From: Pedobacter psychrodurus
GTDB taxonomy: Bacteria > Bacteroidota > Bacteroidia > Sphingobacteriales > Sphingobacteriaceae
Reading direction: 5' to 3'
Assembly: GCF_004331735.1 (NCBI RefSeq)
Contig: NZ_SJSO01000009.1
Coordinates: forward strand, 62,001 to 126,000
DNA length: 64,000 nucleotides
Shown here: one piece after another, positions 7,859 through 17,584 of the stretch
How the letters are laid out: the number at the start of each line of letters is the position of its first letter
Numbering within the stretch: the first letter of the stretch is position 1
The notes under the pieces: generated by a model
Told to the model about the DNA's origin: nothing
Databases searched by the model: none
The model's input: the letters and a program-made list of their open reading frames with translations, nothing else
Made by a program: the position numbers and the translations under genes

Positions 7859-9127
7859 ATGTCGAAAAACGCCTTAGTTTCTTTTAAAGGAACCAAGAAT
7901 ATTAATACGGAAATCCAATTAACAGGCTCAAAAAGCGAATGCAACAGGGCTTTAATTATTAGCGCTTTAAGCAAAAAACTGGTTAAAGTTGAAAACCTTT
8001 CCAATGCTGCCGATACGGTAACCTTAAATGGCATCCTTAATAATCTTGAAGAAGAATTAGAAGTAGAAATCCAGGAATCAAAAACAGTAGATGTTGGCCC
8101 AGCAGGAACAGCCATGCGTTTTTTATCGGCCTACCTTTCGGCTAAAAATGGAAATTTCCTGTTAACCGGAACGGAACGGATGAAACAGCGCCCTATTGGT
8201 ATTTTAGCTGAGGCTTTAAGAACGATTGGCGCAGATATTTCTTATGCAGAAGCTGAAGGTTTCCCGCCATTGAATATTGTTGGCCCTTTAAACCAAAAAA
8301 CTGCTGAAGTTAAAATTAAAGGCGATATCAGTAGTCAATATATCTCAGCCTTGCTGATGATTGCTCCTATCCTACCACAAGGCCTGGTATTAGAGATTGA
8401 AGGTGAATTGACCTCGAAGCCATATGTAGATATGACTTTAGATATGCTTGCAGAAGTTGGTATTGAACATACCTGGAATGGGAATTCGATTTCCATTAAA
8501 CCACAGGCTTTTAAACATGGTACTTTGGTTGTAGAGCCCGACTGGAGCGCCGCATCATATTGGTATAGCATTGCAGCTTTAGCTGATGAAGCAGAAATTA
8601 GTTTACCTGCTTTAAAAGAAAAAAGTTTGCAGGGCGATAGCCAGATCAAAAATATCATGAAGATTTTTGGCATCGCGACCAGCAAAACCGATAATGGAAT
8701 TGCCATTAGCAACTTAGGCCTTTCTTTAGATACAAAAGAGGTTTTAGACTTAAAAACCTGTCCAGATTTAGCACAAACCATTGTCGTTATTGCAGCCGCT
8801 TTGGGCAAAAACATGGCTTTCACAGGTTTAGAAACCTTAAAAATTAAAGAAACAGACCGTATTGCAGCCCTTCAGAACGAATTGGCAAAAATAGGCGTTA
8901 CTTTAATTGAAGACAATCTGGTTTATACACTAAACACTGATCATCTTCATTTCCCAGATAAAATTACCATTGCAACCTACGAGGACCACCGTATGGCGAT
9001 GGCTTTTGCACCACTAGCATTATTGATTAACGAAGTTGAAATTGAAGAAATGCAGGTAGTAGAAAAATCTTATCCGTATTATTGGGAAGATTTGAAAAAA
9101 GCAGGCTTTGAGGTAAGAGAGATTTGA
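7859..9127 (+). CDS. aroA: 3-phosphoshikimate 1-carboxyvinyltransferase (EPSP synthase)
   Basis: Adds enolpyruvate from PEP to shikimate-3-phosphate. The 422-residue protein shows GSKSECNRALIISALS (N-terminal phosphate-binding segment), DVGPAGTAMRFLSAYL (about 82-95), RPIGILAEALR, GDISSQYISALLM, the catalytic KIKETDRIAAL (about 335) and EDHRMAMAFAPLAL (about 380). In the PEP-site loop, class I enzymes such as that of E. coli read GNAGTAMRP where this one has GPAGTAMRF. It lies third in the attenuated operon. Confidence 0.95.
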   Translation: MSKNALVSFKGTKNINTEIQLTGSKSECNRALIISALSKKLVKVENLSNAADTVTLNGILNNLEEELEVEIQESKTVDVGPAGTAMRFLSAYLSAKNGNFLLTGTERMKQRPIGILAEALRTIGADISYAEAEGFPPLNIVGPLNQKTAEVKIKGDISSQYISALLMIAPILPQGLVLEIEGELTSKPYVDMTLDMLAEVGIEHTWNGNSISIKPQAFKHGTLVVEPDWSAASYWYSIAALADEAEISLPALKEKSLQGDSQIKNIMKIFGIATSKTDNGIAISNLGLSLDTKEVLDLKTCPDLAQTIVVIAAALGKNMAFTGLETLKIKETDRIAALQNELAKIGVTLIEDNLVYTLNTDHLHFPDKITIATYEDHRMAMAFAPLALLINEVEIEEMQVVEKSYPYYWEDLKKAGFEVREI

Positions 9128-9348
9128 GACACTAGATCTGAGACATGAGATTTGAGATACTAGACGTGAGGCTCAAGAAATAAAATAACACTAATCTAAC
9201 CAGATTTGAGTGCAATTTGAGGCCGAAATCTCAAATCTAATATCTCAAATCTAACATCTAAATAATTTAAACTAAAACATCGAAGTTTAGATATGATAAC
9301 AGGAGTATTTCTCAAATCTCATATCTAGCTTCTCACATCTAAACAAAC
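9128..9348. repeat. Cluster of GAGATTTGAGAT-type inverted repeats
   Basis: The gap between aroA and aroC is filled by degenerate direct copies of GAGATTTGAGATACTAG (9124-9171) and inverse copies AATCTCAAATCTAATATCTC (9227-9246) and CTCAAATCTCATATCTAGC (about 9311-9329). The two groups can pair over much of their length. No gene is seen. Confidence 0.6.
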
Positions 9349-10446
9349 ATGGCAGGCAACTCATTCGGACAACTATTTCGCATCACCACTTTTGGCGAAT
9401 CTCATGGCGTAGCCATTGGGGTAATTATTGATGGCTGTCCGGCGCAATTGGATATCGATATGGATTTTATCCAGTCAGAACTGGACAAACGCAAACCGGG
9501 CCAATCCAAAATTACCACACAAAGAAAAGAAAGTGATACCGTTCAGATTTTATCGGGTGTATTTGAAGGAAAAAGTACAGGCACGCCTATTGCACTTTTA
9601 ATTCCGAACGAAGATCAACGATCAAAAGATTATGGTCATAACGTTGATGTTTACCGCCCTAGCCATGCCGATTATGTTTATGATGCAAAATATGGCATCC
9701 GCGATCACCGTGGCGGAGGTCGTTCCTCTGCGCGCGAAACTGCTGCCCGTGTAGCAGCCGGAGCAATTGCCAAGCTATTTTTAAAGCAACAGGGCATTGA
9801 AATTTTTGCACATGTAACTTCAGTAGGAACAATAGAAGCGCCTAATTTAGAAAGTAATGATTTATCAGCTTTATTGCAAATTAGAGAAGAAAATATTGTG
9901 CGTTGTGCTGATCCTGCAACTGCACACGAAATGATTGAATTTATTGATTCGGTTCGTAAAGATGGCGATACCGTTGGCGGAAAAATAGGCTGCGTAGTAA
10001 AAGGCTGCCCTGCTGGCTTAGGTGAGCCTGTTTTTGATAAATTACATGCCGATTTAGGTAAAGCCATGCTTAGTATTAATGCGGTTCATGGTTTCGAATA
10101 TGGCTCAGGCTTTGCCGGAAGTGAGTTAAGGGGATCGCAGCACAATGATATCCCTCAGCCAAAAGCTGCCGATTTGAAAGTTTTTAAAACTACAACCAAT
10201 TATGCCGGTGGTATTTTAGGCGGCATTTCTAATGGAATGGATATTACCTTCAAAGTAGCTTTTAAGCCTGTAGCAACCATTATGCATAACCAACAAACCA
10301 TAAATGCAGCTGGTGAAGCATCAGAGATTAAAGGGAAAGGCCGACATGATCCTTGTGTGGTACCTAGAGCGGTAGTAATTGTTGAGGCCATGGCAGCACT
10401 CGTTTTAGCTGATCAGTTTTTAAGAAACAAAGCAAGTATTATTTAA
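9349..10446 (+). CDS. aroC: Chorismate synthase
   Basis: Last common step: EPSP to chorismate, needing reduced FMN. The 365-residue protein has the three family signatures: [15 protein letters not shown] (about 12-28), [25 protein letters not shown] (about 120-145) and [18 protein letters not shown] (about 330-350). The hydrogen-bonding histidines of the flavin site are in SHG and RHDP. Start ATG follows the repeat cluster; the next gene starts 9 bases after its stop, so it may be co-transcribed. Confidence 0.96.
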   Translation: MAGNSFGQLFRITTFGESHGVAIGVIIDGCPAQLDIDMDFIQSELDKRKPGQSKITTQRKESDTVQILSGVFEGKSTGTPIALLIPNEDQRSKDYGHNVDVYRPSHADYVYDAKYGIRDHRGGGRSSARETAARVAAGAIAKLFLKQQGIEIFAHVTSVGTIEAPNLESNDLSALLQIREENIVRCADPATAHEMIEFIDSVRKDGDTVGGKIGCVVKGCPAGLGEPVFDKLHADLGKAMLSINAVHGFEYGSGFAGSELRGSQHNDIPQPKAADLKVFKTTTNYAGGILGGISNGMDITFKVAFKPVATIMHNQQTINAAGEASEIKGKGRHDPCVVPRAVVIVEAMAALVLADQFLRNKASII

Positions 10447-10455
10447 TTTTTGTTA

Positions 10456-11064
10456 ATGAGAATCATCACTTTCTTCTTGTTATTGATCAGCGTGAATACT
10501 TTTGCACAAAGTTATGCTGAACAAATCGCAAAACATCGTGAAACCTATAAACAGGATTTCATTAAAGAAGAACGGTCTCCGCTCAAGAAAAAAGACCTGC
10601 AAAACCTTCACTTTTATGATGCAGACAGTGCATATAAAATTTTGGCTGATGTAGAAATACTGAAGAATGAAAAAGTTTTCAAAATGCCTGCTTTTAATGG
10701 CTCCAGCAGCGATTATTATAAATATGCACGTATAAACTTCGTTCTGAATGACAAAAAAATTCAAATGACTTTATATAGAAGTGTTTCTTTATCAACCAAC
10801 CCGGTTTATAAAGATCACCTATTTCTCCCCTTTACTGACGAAACTAATAATAAGGAAACTTATGGCGGTGGCAGATACATCGATCTGGATGCAAAAGAAA
10901 TCGTAGATAATCACATCGAAATCGATTTTAATAAAGCCTATAATCCTTACTGTGCCTATAGTGACGGATACCGTTGCCCTGTGCCGCCAGAAGAAAACGA
11001 CTTACAATTGGCTATAAAAGCAGGCGAAAAATTATACACTGGTGAAAAGAAACACCAGAAATAA
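10456..11064 (+). CDS. DUF1684 protein, exported
   Basis: A secreted protein of about 202 residues. The ATG at 10456 is preferred over the TTG two codons earlier because it gives a clean signal peptide (MRIITFFLLLISVNTFAQS, cleavage after FAQ). The body matches DUF1684: DADSAYKILADVEIL, DYYKYARINFVLNDK, LFLPFTDETNNKETYGGGRYIDL, and the C-terminal INDFNKAYNPYCAY-like segment read here as IDFNKAYNPYCAYSDGYRCPVPPEENDLQLAIKAGEK. The conserved YNPYCAYS...CPxPPxEN motif is intact. Biochemical function of the family is unknown. Confidence 0.85.
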   Translation: MRIITFFLLLISVNTFAQSYAEQIAKHRETYKQDFIKEERSPLKKKDLQNLHFYDADSAYKILADVEILKNEKVFKMPAFNGSSSDYYKYARINFVLNDKKIQMTLYRSVSLSTNPVYKDHLFLPFTDETNNKETYGGGRYIDLDAKEIVDNHIEIDFNKAYNPYCAYSDGYRCPVPPEENDLQLAIKAGEKLYTGEKKHQK

Positions 11065-11191
11065 ATGTTGATGTTACGTTTATCTATAAAATGATACCTG
11101 GATTGTATTATAATCCACATTTTAACGTAAATTACAAACTTTAAGTAAAAATACGTGTTCTCTAAAATAAATTATATAAACCTATTTCTAA

Positions 11192-11947
11192 ATGACGTAC
11201 AGCTGTTTAATTGTTGATGATAATGAAATTGAAAGAGATGCTATAGAAATGCACCTAAGAAAAATCCCATCATTAAATATTATCGCTGTTTGCAGTAATG
11301 GTATAGAAGCTTCTCAAATTTTAGCCACTACTACAGTAGATATCGTTTATTCTGATATCGATATGCCAGAACTTTCTGGCATGGATTTATTAAAGAGCCT
11401 TAAAAAACAGCCGCTATTTATCTTCATCACTTCATTTAGTGAGTACGCTGCAGAAAGCTTTAATCTGGATGCCCTGGATTTTATTGTTAAACCAGCAACA
11501 TTCGAACGCATATTAAAAGCCACCAATAAAGCAATTGAGTATATTGAATTAAGGAAACAAGTAAGTAAACTTCCTGTCGAAAACTTAAATAGCGACGATA
11601 AAAAAGACGATGATTATTTCTTTTTTAGGGAAACTAAAGGCATAACCAAGCTGAAATATAATGATGTAATTTATATTGAAAGTATGGGCGATTTTTCAAA
11701 GCTATTTACCAGTAGCGATAAGCATGTTATTTTGGTAAGCCTAAAAAATTTAGAAAAACAATTGCCTTCGAGAATTTTTTCAAGAGTACACAAACAGTAC
11801 ATTATTAACATTAACCATATTGTAACCTTAACCAATCATGAGGTTCATTTAAATCATAACTTTCTGGTTCCAATAAGTGCTTCTAACCGGCAAGAATTAT
11901 TAGAAAAATCAATTGACAAGAAAATTCTGTCGAGATTTTTAAAATAA
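11192..11947 (+). CDS. LytTR-type response regulator
   Basis: A 251-residue two-domain regulator. Residues 3-120 form a receiver domain with acidic pair DDNE, phosphoacceptor aspartate in VDIVYSDIDMPELSG (about 55) and lysine in FIVKPATFE. Residues 145-250 form a LytTR DNA-binding domain (FFFRETKGITKLKYNDVIYIESMGDFSKLF, SRVHKQYIININHIV). It is convergent with a TPR histidine kinase whose stop lies 2 bases away, a possible partner. LytTR regulators more often pair with LytS-type kinases, so the pairing is uncertain. Confidence 0.92.
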   Translation: MTYSCLIVDDNEIERDAIEMHLRKIPSLNIIAVCSNGIEASQILATTTVDIVYSDIDMPELSGMDLLKSLKKQPLFIFITSFSEYAAESFNLDALDFIVKPATFERILKATNKAIEYIELRKQVSKLPVENLNSDDKKDDDYFFFRETKGITKLKYNDVIYIESMGDFSKLFTSSDKHVILVSLKNLEKQLPSRIFSRVHKQYIININHIVTLTNHEVHLNHNFLVPISASNRQELLEKSIDKKILSRFLK

Positions 11948-11949
11948 GT

Positions 11950-14265
11950 TTATTTCTTCAAAATTATTTTAAAATAACTTCCGCCTGTAGGATTAATATC
12001 GGCGCTAATTTTACCATCCATTAGGCTAATAAAGGTTCTACAGAGCAATAAACCTAAACCTGTACCTTTTTCTTTATTGGTACCCAATGTGCTCACACCC
12101 GCGCCCAGATAACCTGGCTTATTAAAATGTTCGACCTGTACAGGCGTTAAACCGATGCCCGTATCTGAAATTTTAATTTCCAGCGTATTTCCATTGGGAA
12201 CAGCACTAACTGTGACGGTACCGCCATTAGGCGTAAATTTAACTGCATTACTGATGATATTGCGAATAACCAGCATGAACATATTCGAATCAGCTTTGCA
12301 AAATGTTTTGACTGGCACTAAATTCTGAATAGCTAAGCTCTTTTCATTGGCGTTATCGTGCAAAGAAAGGATAACTTCATTAATCAGATCATAAACGTCT
12401 AATGATTCTAAATACGGGTCGAACCCCTGCATCTGGCTGGCCGCCCAATTAAGGAGGTTCTCCATCATTGTGGAGGTATAGGTGAGATTATTTTTTAGTG
12501 ACGCAGCATATCTGTTTAACTTCTCTTGCTCAATATTACCACCTTCTAACAGCTGCATAAAGGAAATTAATGAATTAACAGGCGTACGCATATCATGACT
12601 TACTACACTAAAAATGCGATCTTTAACCTTACTTAACTGCTCTAACTCTCGTTTTTGAGTATTGATAATCTTATTCAGCCTGGTTGTTTTCCGTTGGTTA
12701 AAAAATATAACAATGGCAATAATCAGAATAAGTGTAGTGGCTATGGTAAGGAATAATTTTATACGTTCGTCAAATTTAATCTGCTGCACCTGTTTACTAA
12801 TCTGTTTATCCTTTATTCCGGCGGCTAACTGTGCCTCAAATTTAGCACTAGCAAATTTGCTGTTTTGAGCCAAACGCTGAATATCGAGATCAGCTTTTGC
12901 CTTTTGAAAAGTTAACAGATCTAATGCTTTTTCTTTATCACTCAAAACTAATTGTTGCCTTTTTAGCGCAAGTTCTTGTTGTTGTCTTTTTAACTCGCCT
13001 TCTGTAAGTTTTTGCTTCAATAAATAGTCGCGTTCTTTAATGCCAAAATCGAGCTGTAGCTGCCTTCTGGTAATTTCCTTTTCCTTTTCCTGATCGAAAA
13101 TTTTATCTCTAACTGCAATATACTGTCTGTAATAGGCTAATGATTTATTATAGTCTTTTTGTTTTTCATATACGGCACTTAGTCCTAAAGTAGCTAGTTT
13201 TTCAATATCCAGCAGTCTGTTTTCTTCTGCAATTTTTAAACTATTATTGAGTAATAGGATTGCATTTTCAAAATCATTTTCTTTTTGGTAAAAGTTTCCC
13301 AAAGCATATAAACTTGCGGCATAGGCTTCCTTATCTTCTCCCGATTTATTTAAATCGACCGATTTTTGATACGATTTTAACGCCGCATCCTTTTGTCCTA
13401 CCGAACTGTACAAATCGGCAAGATCTCGTTTAACGGTAGCTACCAACCCTATATCTCCGATAGCTTCTGATACCCTTAACGATTTATTATAATACGCTAA
13501 GGCCAGTTTTATTTTCTGGTTGGGCATTACATTCATCTCCGTTAATTCACGATCTGAAGCCTCGAAATAATTGGTCCCAATCAGCTCATAAACAACTGCT
13601 ACGCCTCTTGTATTTTCGCCTTCTTTAGCAAAAACTTTTAGTGCCATGTTCATGTAAACCAGTGCCTGACTCTGATTACCCAAACGCTGATAAATAGTAG
13701 AAATATTGGTATAACAACTTGCCATATCGGTTTCGTTGCCCATTTTTTCGTAGATCGCTATTGCCTTTTGGTTAACTTCTAATGATTTAACATAATCGGG
13801 AATACTGCCATATAAGGCACCTAGATTGAGGTAAGCACCAGCTACCATATCCAAATTGCCTAATGAAGAGAACTCGGCAACTGCATTATGATAGTTTTCT
13901 TCTGCCTTTTGATAATTAGACCTACCGTGATACATTAAGCCTCTACGGTAATAAGCCATTGCAGAGAATTTTTTTAAATTTTTCTCATGCGAAAGCTGAA
14001 TGGTTTTATCCACATATTCTTCTGCTTTATCTACATTTTTCATCCTCATGTATTGGCGGTAAACTTCCGTCAATATTTTGATTTTAGTGGAGTCTGATTT
14101 TAAATTCTTTTGATTTAAACTTAAAAGGCTATCCAGTTTTTTCTGCGGCGCACTCACCTGGCTAAAGCTAGCCGCGTATAAAAACGAGAAAAAGAGACAC
14201 AGCATGCCTTTTTTAAAAAAACACGCTTTACTAACAAACCGAGCATTTACAAGATGGCGCTTCAT
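11950..14265 (-). CDS. TPR-containing sensor histidine kinase
   Basis: A membrane kinase of about 771 residues. The start at 14265 (MKRHLVNARFV...) is chosen over an upstream in-frame codon at 14328 because it gives a positively charged N-terminus and a hydrophobic signal segment ending near ASFSQ. About ten TPR units follow (periplasmic or sensory), then a coiled coil rich in KQQLLL-type heptads, one membrane helix (FLTIATTLILIIAIVIFF), a HisKA domain with the phosphoacceptor in VSHDMRTPVNSL, and an HATPase domain with N box IRNIISNAVKFT and G boxes DTGIGL and GTGLGL. Confidence 0.9.
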   Translation of the reverse strand: MKRHLVNARFVSKACFFKKGMLCLFFSFLYAASFSQVSAPQKKLDSLLSLNQKNLKSDSTKIKILTEVYRQYMRMKNVDKAEEYVDKTIQLSHEKNLKKFSAMAYYRRGLMYHGRSNYQKAEENYHNAVAEFSSLGNLDMVAGAYLNLGALYGSIPDYVKSLEVNQKAIAIYEKMGNETDMASCYTNISTIYQRLGNQSQALVYMNMALKVFAKEGENTRGVAVVYELIGTNYFEASDRELTEMNVMPNQKIKLALAYYNKSLRVSEAIGDIGLVATVKRDLADLYSSVGQKDAALKSYQKSVDLNKSGEDKEAYAASLYALGNFYQKENDFENAILLLNNSLKIAEENRLLDIEKLATLGLSAVYEKQKDYNKSLAYYRQYIAVRDKIFDQEKEKEITRRQLQLDFGIKERDYLLKQKLTEGELKRQQQELALKRQQLVLSDKEKALDLLTFQKAKADLDIQRLAQNSKFASAKFEAQLAAGIKDKQISKQVQQIKFDERIKLFLTIATTLILIIAIVIFFNQRKTTRLNKIINTQKRELEQLSKVKDRIFSVVSHDMRTPVNSLISFMQLLEGGNIEQEKLNRYAASLKNNLTYTSTMMENLLNWAASQMQGFDPYLESLDVYDLINEVILSLHDNANEKSLAIQNLVPVKTFCKADSNMFMLVIRNIISNAVKFTPNGGTVTVSAVPNGNTLEIKISDTGIGLTPVQVEHFNKPGYLGAGVSTLGTNKEKGTGLGLLLCRTFISLMDGKISADINPTGGSYFKIILKK

Positions 14266-14535
14266 TTTCTGATCAAACCAATGATTTGTTCCTACTAGAA
14301 AATGGGCATGAAAAATCTTGAAAATCACGGCGTTTCATATCCGGGATGAGATAAAACATAAGAAATAACAAAATAGGGTTTGGTTTATAAAAGTAATTAA
14401 AATACTAATCAATAGGTAATCAGTATTGTACCTTTCCATCAAAATCCCAATCATTTAAGCATAAACAAAATAAGAAACTGATTGTAAACCCTTTAAATTA
14501 TTCAGACGGTTAAATCTTATACCTTATCTATCACC

Positions 14536-16959
14536 TTATTGAAAAAATGGAGGGTATTTAGCTGGATTTGCATCATGCATCATCTGGTAAATGGTTTCAA
14601 TTACATCATCAACCGATGGTTTACTGAAATAATCACCGTCTGACCCGAATGGTGGACGGTGTGCTTTAGCCGATAATGTTTTCGGCTGACCATCTAAATG
14701 AAAATAACCTTTTTGCTCTTCCAGTACCTTTTGCAGGATATATGCAGATGCACCTCCAGGAACATCCTCATCTACTACCAGTAATTTATTGGTTTTGGCA
14801 AGCGAGTTTACGCAAACCTGTGTGGTATCGAAAGGCAACAGTGTTTGTGGATCTATAATTTCTACCGAAATGCCCAATAAGCTCAATTCTTCTGCTGCCT
14901 CCTGAACAATTTTTAATGACGAACCGTAAGATATTACAGTAATATCAGTTCCTTCTTCTAAAACCTCTGCTTTGCCCAATGGAACCGTAAAATCGCCAAC
15001 ATTAATTGGTAGTTTTTCTTTAAGTCGGTAACCATTTAAACACTCAATTACTACTGCAGGCTCATCAGCCCTAAAAAGGGTGTTGTACATACCGGCAGCT
15101 TGGGTCATATTTCTTGGTACGCATAAATGCATCCCTCTTAAAGCGCCTAAAATCATGCTGATTGGTGAACCCGAATGCCATACTCCTTCTAATCGATGAC
15201 CACGGGTACGTACAATAACAGGTGCTTTTTGAATCCCTTTGGTACGGTATGATAGCGACGCTAAATCGTCGCTAAGTACATTCAGTGCAAAAATTAAATA
15301 ATCTAGATATTGTATTTCGGCGATCGGTCTTAAACCCCTCATAGCCAAACCGATACCCTGCCCCATAATGGTCATTTCTCTAATTCCAGTATCGGTAATT
15401 CTTAACTCGCCATATTTTACCTGTAATCCTGCAAAACCTTGATTTACATCACCAATATTCCCTAAATCTTCTCCGAAAGCAACTAAACGCGGATCGCGGG
15501 CAAAGTTTTCGTTAAAACAGGCATTAAGTACCTCCCTACCGTCGACCATTTTAGATTGCTCATCATATGCAGCATTAACCACTGCAATCATATCCGGACC
15601 TTCTTTGCCGTTAGTATGCAGTTTAGAATTGTAACGGTCGTAATTAACCTTAGCCTGCTGTTTATACCATGCTAACAGTTCATTGCGTTCTGGAGAGCCA
15701 AAACTAGCCGATAAACGTATGGCTTTTCGTGCAGCAGTAAAAACTTCCCGCCGTTGTGCATCGGCAGTTGAAGCCAGATTTGCTGCAATTTTAGCCAGTT
15801 CTGGTTGATGTTTAGCTATACCACTAATTAAATCAACCACTTGTTTTTGTTCTGGTTTAATACTATCTAAAAACTCATTCCAAGCTTCTTTTTGTGCATT
15901 ACGTACAAAAACCTTTGCGTTTTTTTCAATCTCTGCAATTTCCTCTTCGGTTGCTACCGCCGAATCGAGCATCCAGGTACGCATTTTCAGGATACAATCG
16001 TGTTCGGTTTCCCAAGATAAACGATCTTTTGATTTGTACCTTTCGTGCGAACCAGAGGTAGAGTGCCCCTGTGGTTGAGTAAGTTCGGTAACGTGAATTA
16101 AAACAGGTACATGTTCATCTCTACAAACATTTATTGCTTTTTCATACACCTCACATAAAGCTGGATAATCCCAGCCTTTTACTTTATAAATTTCATATCC
16201 TGGTTGATCAGGATCACGCTGAAAACCCTTTAAAACCTCAGAAATATCTTCTTTTGTAGTTTGATATTTTGCCGGAACTGAAATGCCATAGGCATCATCC
16301 CAAATAGAAATGGCCATAGGTATTTGTAAAACACCTGCAGCATTAATGGCTTCAAAAAATACCCCTTCAGAAGTTGATGCATTACCAATGGTACCAAAAG
16401 CAACTTCATTTCCGTTAACCGAAAAGTGTTTTAGGTAATCGAGCTCTTTATTTTGCCTAAATAATTTAGAAGCATAAGCTAAACCAACCAAACGGGCCAT
16501 CTGGCCACCTGTTGGAGAAATATCTGATGAGCAGTTTTTAATTTGCGTTAAATCGTTCCAGCTTCCATCTTCATTAATTGATTTTGTTGCAAAATGACAG
16601 TTCATTTGTCTTCCGCCCGAAAATGGATCTGCTCCCTCGGTTGGATTGGCATAAAGCTGTGCAAAAAATTCTTTAATGGTAGAAATCCCTGTTGCAAAGG
16701 CAAAAGTTTGATCGCGGTAATAGCCCGAGCGCCAATCGCCTTTTTTAAAAGCTTTTGCCATAGCCACCTGGGGTACTTCTTTCCCATCGCCAAAAATCCC
16801 AAATTTAGCCTTCCCTGTTAATACTTCTCTACGGCCTAAAACACTGGCCTGCCTACTTTCAAAGGCTATTTTATAGTCGTTTATTACGATAGATTTAAAA
16901 TCGTTAAAACTTAGTTCAGAAGCATCAATAGTGTTGGTCATCAATTTTTCATTCGGCAT
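14536..16959 (-). CDS. 2-oxoacid dehydrogenase E1, fused alpha and beta subunits
   Basis: Thiamine-diphosphate-dependent decarboxylating subunit of a 2-oxoacid (probably branched-chain or pyruvate-type) dehydrogenase complex. The alpha half (about 1-400) has QMNCHFATKS, SPTGGQMARLVGLAYASK and the ThDP region GNASTSEGVFFEAINAAGVLQ...SIWDDAYGISVP, where the usual GDG...NN reads GNA...DD. The beta half (about 460-805) has FGEDLGNIGDVNQGFAGLQ, EMTIMGQGIGLAMRGLRPIAEIQYLDY, RTRGHRLEGVWHSGSP and VDEDVPGGASAYI. About 807 residues from the ATG at 16959; the in-frame TTG at 16968 is less likely. E2/E3 are not adjacent. Confidence 0.9.
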   Translation of the reverse strand: MPNEKLMTNTIDASELSFNDFKSIVINDYKIAFESRQASVLGRREVLTGKAKFGIFGDGKEVPQVAMAKAFKKGDWRSGYYRDQTFAFATGISTIKEFFAQLYANPTEGADPFSGGRQMNCHFATKSINEDGSWNDLTQIKNCSSDISPTGGQMARLVGLAYASKLFRQNKELDYLKHFSVNGNEVAFGTIGNASTSEGVFFEAINAAGVLQIPMAISIWDDAYGISVPAKYQTTKEDISEVLKGFQRDPDQPGYEIYKVKGWDYPALCEVYEKAINVCRDEHVPVLIHVTELTQPQGHSTSGSHERYKSKDRLSWETEHDCILKMRTWMLDSAVATEEEIAEIEKNAKVFVRNAQKEAWNEFLDSIKPEQKQVVDLISGIAKHQPELAKIAANLASTADAQRREVFTAARKAIRLSASFGSPERNELLAWYKQQAKVNYDRYNSKLHTNGKEGPDMIAVVNAAYDEQSKMVDGREVLNACFNENFARDPRLVAFGEDLGNIGDVNQGFAGLQVKYGELRITDTGIREMTIMGQGIGLAMRGLRPIAEIQYLDYLIFALNVLSDDLASLSYRTKGIQKAPVIVRTRGHRLEGVWHSGSPISMILGALRGMHLCVPRNMTQAAGMYNTLFRADEPAVVIECLNGYRLKEKLPINVGDFTVPLGKAEVLEEGTDITVISYGSSLKIVQEAAEELSLLGISVEIIDPQTLLPFDTTQVCVNSLAKTNKLLVVDEDVPGGASAYILQKVLEEQKGYFHLDGQPKTLSAKAHRPPFGSDGDYFSKPSVDDVIETIYQMMHDANPAKYPPFFQ

Positions 16960-16981
16960 AGTAATCAAAGATTGGTTGCGG

Positions 16982-16989
16982 CAAATATA
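16982..16989 (-). promoter_or_regulatory. -7 element of the E1 gene
   Basis: TATATTTG on the minus strand, 22 bases before the ATG at 16959. The -33 element is not clear. Confidence 0.5.
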
Positions 16990-17065
16990 TACAAAATTAA
17001 AAGTTTGCCTTTATCCTCCATTGTAAAATTATATATGGATTTGTAAAATATATTTGGAATAGTTT

Positions 17066-17093
17066 TTGTTTTAATATGAAAACATTAAATTTG
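17066..17093 (+). promoter_or_regulatory. Promoter of the DUF1573 gene
   Basis: TTG (17066-17068), 17 bases, then TAAATTTG (17086-17093), matching the Bacteroidota consensus. Leader of about 30 bases before the ATG at 17130. Confidence 0.6.
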
Positions 17094-17129
17094 TTTTAGA
17101 ATTTAAAAAATAAATTACAACCACATAAC

Positions 17130-17522
17130 ATGAAAAAGATCTTAGTATTATTCGCTTTTGTTTTAGGTTTAGGTATTGCTGTAAATGCGCAAACTAAGCC
17201 TGCAGAGTTTAAATTTGAATCGGAAACTCACGATTTCGGTAAAATTGTTTTAAACAAACCAGTAACATACGATTTTAAATACACCAACGTTGGTGAAGAA
17301 CCTTTAATTATCACCAAAGCTGAAGCAAGCTGTGGATGCACAGTACCTAAATACACTTCTACACCATTGAAAAAAGGTGAAACTGGTGTAATTTCAGTAA
17401 CGTTTAACGCTGCTGCTGGCCCATCTACTTTTTCGAAAGCCGTAACCATTACTTCAAATGCTAAAACACCAATTAAAGTGCTTTACATTAAAGGTGAAAC
17501 GGTTGCTGCAACTTCAAAATAA
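17130..17522 (+). CDS. DUF1573 exported protein
   Basis: A 130-residue secreted protein: signal peptide MKKILVLFAFVLGLGIAVNAQ, then one immunoglobulin-like DUF1573 domain with ETHDFGKIVLNKPVTYDFKYTNVGEEPLIITKAEASCGCTVPKY and the closing KTPIKVLYIKGE. The SCGCT cysteine pair is the family hallmark. Many Bacteroidota carry several paralogs of unknown role in the envelope. Flanked by its own promoter and terminator, so it is a single-gene transcript. Confidence 0.92.
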   Translation: MKKILVLFAFVLGLGIAVNAQTKPAEFKFESETHDFGKIVLNKPVTYDFKYTNVGEEPLIITKAEASCGCTVPKYTSTPLKKGETGVISVTFNAAAGPSTFSKAVTITSNAKTPIKVLYIKGETVAATSK

Positions 17523-17542
17523 TTTTTTAAACGATAATATTT

Positions 17543-17572
17543 AAAAAGTCCCGATTTTCATCGGGACTTTTT
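17543..17572 (+). terminator. Terminator after the DUF1573 gene
   Basis: Arms AAAAAGTCCCGAT and ATCGGGACTTTTT around a TTTC loop with a T-run. The -7 box of the next gene begins one base later (17573), so the two elements nearly overlap. Confidence 0.9.
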
Positions 17573-17580
17573 TATTTTTG
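17573..17580 (+). promoter_or_regulatory. -7 element directly before the aminotransferase
   Basis: TATTTTTG ends 4 bases before the ATG at 17585. Transcription would start at the start codon, as for the S4 gene at 2095. A -33 element would fall inside the terminator stem and is not evident. Confidence 0.5.
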
Positions 17581-17584
17581 TGCC

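Noticed and set aside
2301-10446. One single shikimate operon from aroB to aroC
   Set aside because: A strong terminator at 4339, 1 kb of non-coding sequence and a new promoter with attenuator separate aroB from the other genes.
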